This document shows, piece by piece, positions 61,895 to 64,000 of a stretch of 64,000 nucleotides of DNA. The notes beneath the pieces were generated by a model. The model was not told where the DNA came from, did not search any database, and saw nothing but the letters and a program-made list of their open reading frames with translations. Numbering within the stretch: position 1 is the stretch's first letter; each line of letters starts with the position of its first letter. The stretch comes from Prochlorococcus sp. AG-388-A04 (GTDB lineage: Bacteria; Cyanobacteriota; Cyanobacteriia; PCC-6307; Cyanobiaceae), in NCBI GenBank assembly GCA_003279935.1, contig QCGL01000003.1, forward strand, positions 1 to 64,000, in the 5' to 3' direction. The position numbers were made by a program, and so were the translations under genes.

Positions 61895-62452
61895 ATGACG
61901 TATTCTTCTAAAAGCGAATTACCAATCAAAAACGCTTTACTATTAGTAGATATTCAGGAAAAGATTATATCCCCAATTAATAACAAAGATTCAATAATAA
62001 AAAATATTCAAAAGCTATTAAGCGCTTACCAAATTCTGGATGAGAACATATTTGTCTCAGAACAAAACCCATTAAAACTGGGCAAAACAATCCCAAAGTT
62101 ATTACCCAAAGTAGGTTTTACTAATATTCAAAAAATGGATTTTAGCTTAGCTACTAGTAAAGTTCTTTTTGAGGAACTTCATGATAAAAAAATTAGTAAT
62201 TTGATAATTTGCGGATTTGAAACACACATTTGTATTCAACAAAGTGTCCTAGAATTTTTAAAAAAGGGATATGAAGTACTAATCATATCTGACGCAATGG
62301 GAAGCAGAAATAATTCAGATCACGAAATAGCACTACAAAGAATGCTTCATAAAGGAGCAATTATTACTACAACTGAATCAATAATTTTCGAAATTTGTAA
62401 AACCTCAGATAGAAAAGAATTTAAGGAAATTAGTAATATCATCAAAAGTTAA
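61895..62452 (+). CDS. Isochorismatase-family cysteine hydrolase
   Basis: A 185-residue protein. ALLLVDIQEKI carries the catalytic Asp, LATSKVLFEEL is the Lys region (reduced), and ICGFETHICIQQSVLEFLKKGYEV carries the nucleophilic Cys (THICI). SDAMGSRN is the usual end block. Similar to YcaC-type hydrolases. Substrate unknown. It is divergent from the Fur gene. Confidence 0.85.
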   Translation: MTYSSKSELPIKNALLLVDIQEKIISPINNKDSIIKNIQKLLSAYQILDENIFVSEQNPLKLGKTIPKLLPKVGFTNIQKMDFSLATSKVLFEELHDKKISNLIICGFETHICIQQSVLEFLKKGYEVLIISDAMGSRNNSDHEIALQRMLHKGAIITTTESIIFEICKTSDRKEFKEISNIIKS

Positions 62453-62525
62453 AGGGAATTAAGACTGGTTTATTTTTAGAGATAATTTAAACTTTAAATA
62501 TTAGTTATTTAAGGATTTATTAGAT

Positions 62526-63557
62526 ATGAAATTATTTACGGAAAACTTGTTTTTCGCAATTTCTATATTTTTTATTGGAATAATATTATCAATAATAATA
62601 TCTAAAATTTCAAAGATTATTTTTAAAAGGATTTCTAAAAGAACAAAAACAAATTTTGATGATTTTATTTTTGAAACACTTTCTGGAATTATAAGACCAA
62701 TAGGTTTTCTTCTCTCAGCCTATTTCGCAATTGATTATTTTTTCACTGATGAAATAACTTTTATATCTGTACTATTAAATATTCAAAAATTACTTATATT
62801 AATAATCATCATTAAAGCTTTAAATAAAGTATTAATAAGATCACTAACAGAATCTACAGCAAAAATTGATGACTCTTCGATTAGTTCAATGATCTCATCA
62901 TTAACACCTTTAATTAAGGCTTTTACTTGGACCATAGGATCAATATTTTTCTTACAAAATATAGGAGTACAAATGACCGCAATTTGGGCTTTGCTTAGTG
63001 CAGGTGGTATCGGGGCAGGTTTAGCATTAAAAGATCCAGTGCAAGAATTTTTTGAATACATTACAATTTTACTTGATAAACCTTTTCAAAAAGGCGAATT
63101 TATAAAGTCAGATAGCGTATTAGGAATGGTAGAAAGAGTAGGGGTAAGATCTTCAAGAATAAGAAGTATTAACGGAGAAGTAATAGTTATGAGTAATAGT
63201 GCATTAACTAATGGGATCATTTCAAATTATGCTCAGATGAAGAAAAGGAGACTAGTGCACAAATTAGGAGTTGTTTATGAAACTTCTCCATCCCTGATGA
63301 AAATGATTCCAAAAATAATAAAAAAAATCATTGAAGAAACTAAAGATGCTTCTTTTGATAGATGTCACTTTACAGATTTTGGAGACTTCAGTCTTAATTT
63401 TGAACTAGTTTATTACATCCCAACCAATAATTATTTAGCTGCTATGGAAGCACAACAAAGTATCAACTTAAGAATTATTGAAGAATTTTCTTTAAATAAA
63501 ATAGAATTTGCATTCCCAACTCAAACATTAAATATTGAAAGAAACGAATCCAAATGA
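62526..63557 (+). CDS. MscS-type mechanosensitive channel
   Basis: A 343-residue inner-membrane channel releasing solutes on osmotic down-shock. Four N-terminal hydrophobic segments precede the pore helix WALLSAGGIGAGLALKDPVQEFFEYITILLDKPFQKGEF, the Gly/Ala-packed TM3 of MscS. The soluble beta domain follows (VERVGVRSSRIRSINGEVIVMSNSALTNGIISNY). Its last 30 bases overlap the convergent SDR gene. Confidence 0.9.
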   Translation: MKLFTENLFFAISIFFIGIILSIIISKISKIIFKRISKRTKTNFDDFIFETLSGIIRPIGFLLSAYFAIDYFFTDEITFISVLLNIQKLLILIIIIKALNKVLIRSLTESTAKIDDSSISSMISSLTPLIKAFTWTIGSIFFLQNIGVQMTAIWALLSAGGIGAGLALKDPVQEFFEYITILLDKPFQKGEFIKSDSVLGMVERVGVRSSRIRSINGEVIVMSNSALTNGIISNYAQMKKRRLVHKLGVVYETSPSLMKMIPKIIKKIIEETKDASFDRCHFTDFGDFSLNFELVYYIPTNNYLAAMEAQQSINLRIIEEFSLNKIEFAFPTQTLNIERNESK

Positions 63558-64000
63558 TCGGCATAATTCCTCACTAAAACTCCAAAGTCTTAAAGCAAGT
63601 TCTTTTTTACTAGCTTCCTCACTTACTTCACTTTTAAGTAATTTATGTTTTTTATAAAAGACAAGCTTATTGCTTAAATGTAAGTACTTAATATTATTTA
63701 AATCATTATCAAAAACGATATCAGAAAGCAACTTCCCTGCATTTTCTACATTTTCAGAAATACCTAAAATATTTTTTGCAAGACTTGAAAAAACAATATA
63801 TCCAAAGATATTAAATTTAATACTATATCTAAAAAAGCCCAAATCTTCATTAGGAATTACAAGACCAGGAGCCCAAGAAATAACAGATATTTTACTAGAT
63901 TTAATTTGTAATCTTTTTGAAAGTTCCTTAGCAAACAAAATATTACATAATTTACTATTTTTATAAGCTTTGTCAGAATTAAAATTTTTATAGTTTCCTG
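63528..64000 (-). CDS. POR-like short-chain reductase, 5' end outside window
   Basis: The C-terminal part of a light-dependent protochlorophyllide-oxidoreductase-like SDR. The frame is open to the window edge: DKAYKNSKLCNILFAKELSKR contains the YxxxK catalytic pair in the POR context (Y-K-x-S-K). The end VSEEASKKELALRLWSFSEELC matches the LWELS helix of POR. It may be the POR-like paralogue known in picocyanobacteria rather than the main enzyme. The true start lies right of 64000. Confidence 0.7.
   Translation of the reverse strand, partial: GNYKNFNSDKAYKNSKLCNILFAKELSKRLQIKSSKISVISWAPGLVIPNEDLGFFRYSIKFNIFGYIVFSSLAKNILGISENVENAGKLLSDIVFDNDLNNIKYLHLSNKLVFYKKHKLLKSEVSEEASKKELALRLWSFSEELCRSFGFVSFNI

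Overview
The window is AT-rich (roughly 30% GC by eye) and gene-dense, with short proteins, TTG/GTG starts and many cyanobacterium-specific families: high-light-inducible (Hli) proteins, Psb32/TPM, CPP1-like, Tic20-like, DUF2839, DUF3531, DUF2811, DUF4278 and 6S RNA beside purK. B12-dependent ribonucleotide reductase (nrdJ), phnDCE and a POR-like reductase also fit. Together these point to a high-light-adapted Prochlorococcus chromosome. This is inferred from gene content and base composition; no rRNA is present to confirm it.

Region 1 (1 to 13.5 kb) is accessory and island-like. It opens with the 3' part of a glutamine amidotransferase and an SDR. About 35 very small genes of 27 to 130 residues follow, many below the ORF-track cutoff, along with three Hli genes in two clusters, a ClpS-like adaptor and a stand-alone pyrE. 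Signs of past mobility and decay are a tyrosine-recombinase remnant with an in-frame TGA, a second DUF3303 copy broken by an in-frame TAA, a 20-bp dispersed intergenic repeat (TTATTAACAGTCGATCTAAA and variants), long perfect inverted repeats, and a 13-bp tandem repeat at 13.4 kb. The island ends at the 6S RNA and purK.

Region 2 (13.5 to 38 kb) is core metabolism: 6S RNA, purK, aroB, a MidA-type methyltransferase, Psb32/TPM, a metallophosphoesterase, nadA, a C-terminal processing protease, ispG, a family-4-type uracil-DNA glycosylase, an aspartate aminotransferase, phnD-phnC-phnE, an SGNH hydrolase, a VTE6/DUF92 protein, rsmE, an ABC ATPase, hslO, CPP1, prfC and nrdJ with a structured leader.

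Region 3 (38 to 50.3 kb) mixes accessory and core genes. It holds a putative glutamine riboswitch (downstream-peptide type) ahead of a DUF4278 peptide, two methyltransferase or ligase-like genes (including a DNA ligase reduced to its adenylation domain), tRNA-Ser(UGA), rluF, small membrane proteins, Tic20-like, gloA, a three-hairpin RNA candidate, a pseudogene, an RHH-like DNA-binding candidate with its neighbour, a pentapeptide-repeat protein and a GMC oxidoreductase.

Region 4 (50.3 to 64 kb) is again mostly core: a long CbiX-type chelatase, a FAD oxidase, a SulP transporter, metA-metY (with residue evidence for O-acetylhomoserine), a G3P-dehydrogenase-like protein divergent from a StpA-like phosphatase (compatible-solute synthesis), arsS, a Fur-family regulator, an isochorismatase-type hydrolase, a MscS channel and a truncated POR-like SDR at the right edge.

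Coordinates of genes absent from the ORF track were counted by hand and can be off by a base. Family names rest on motif recognition, not on searches.
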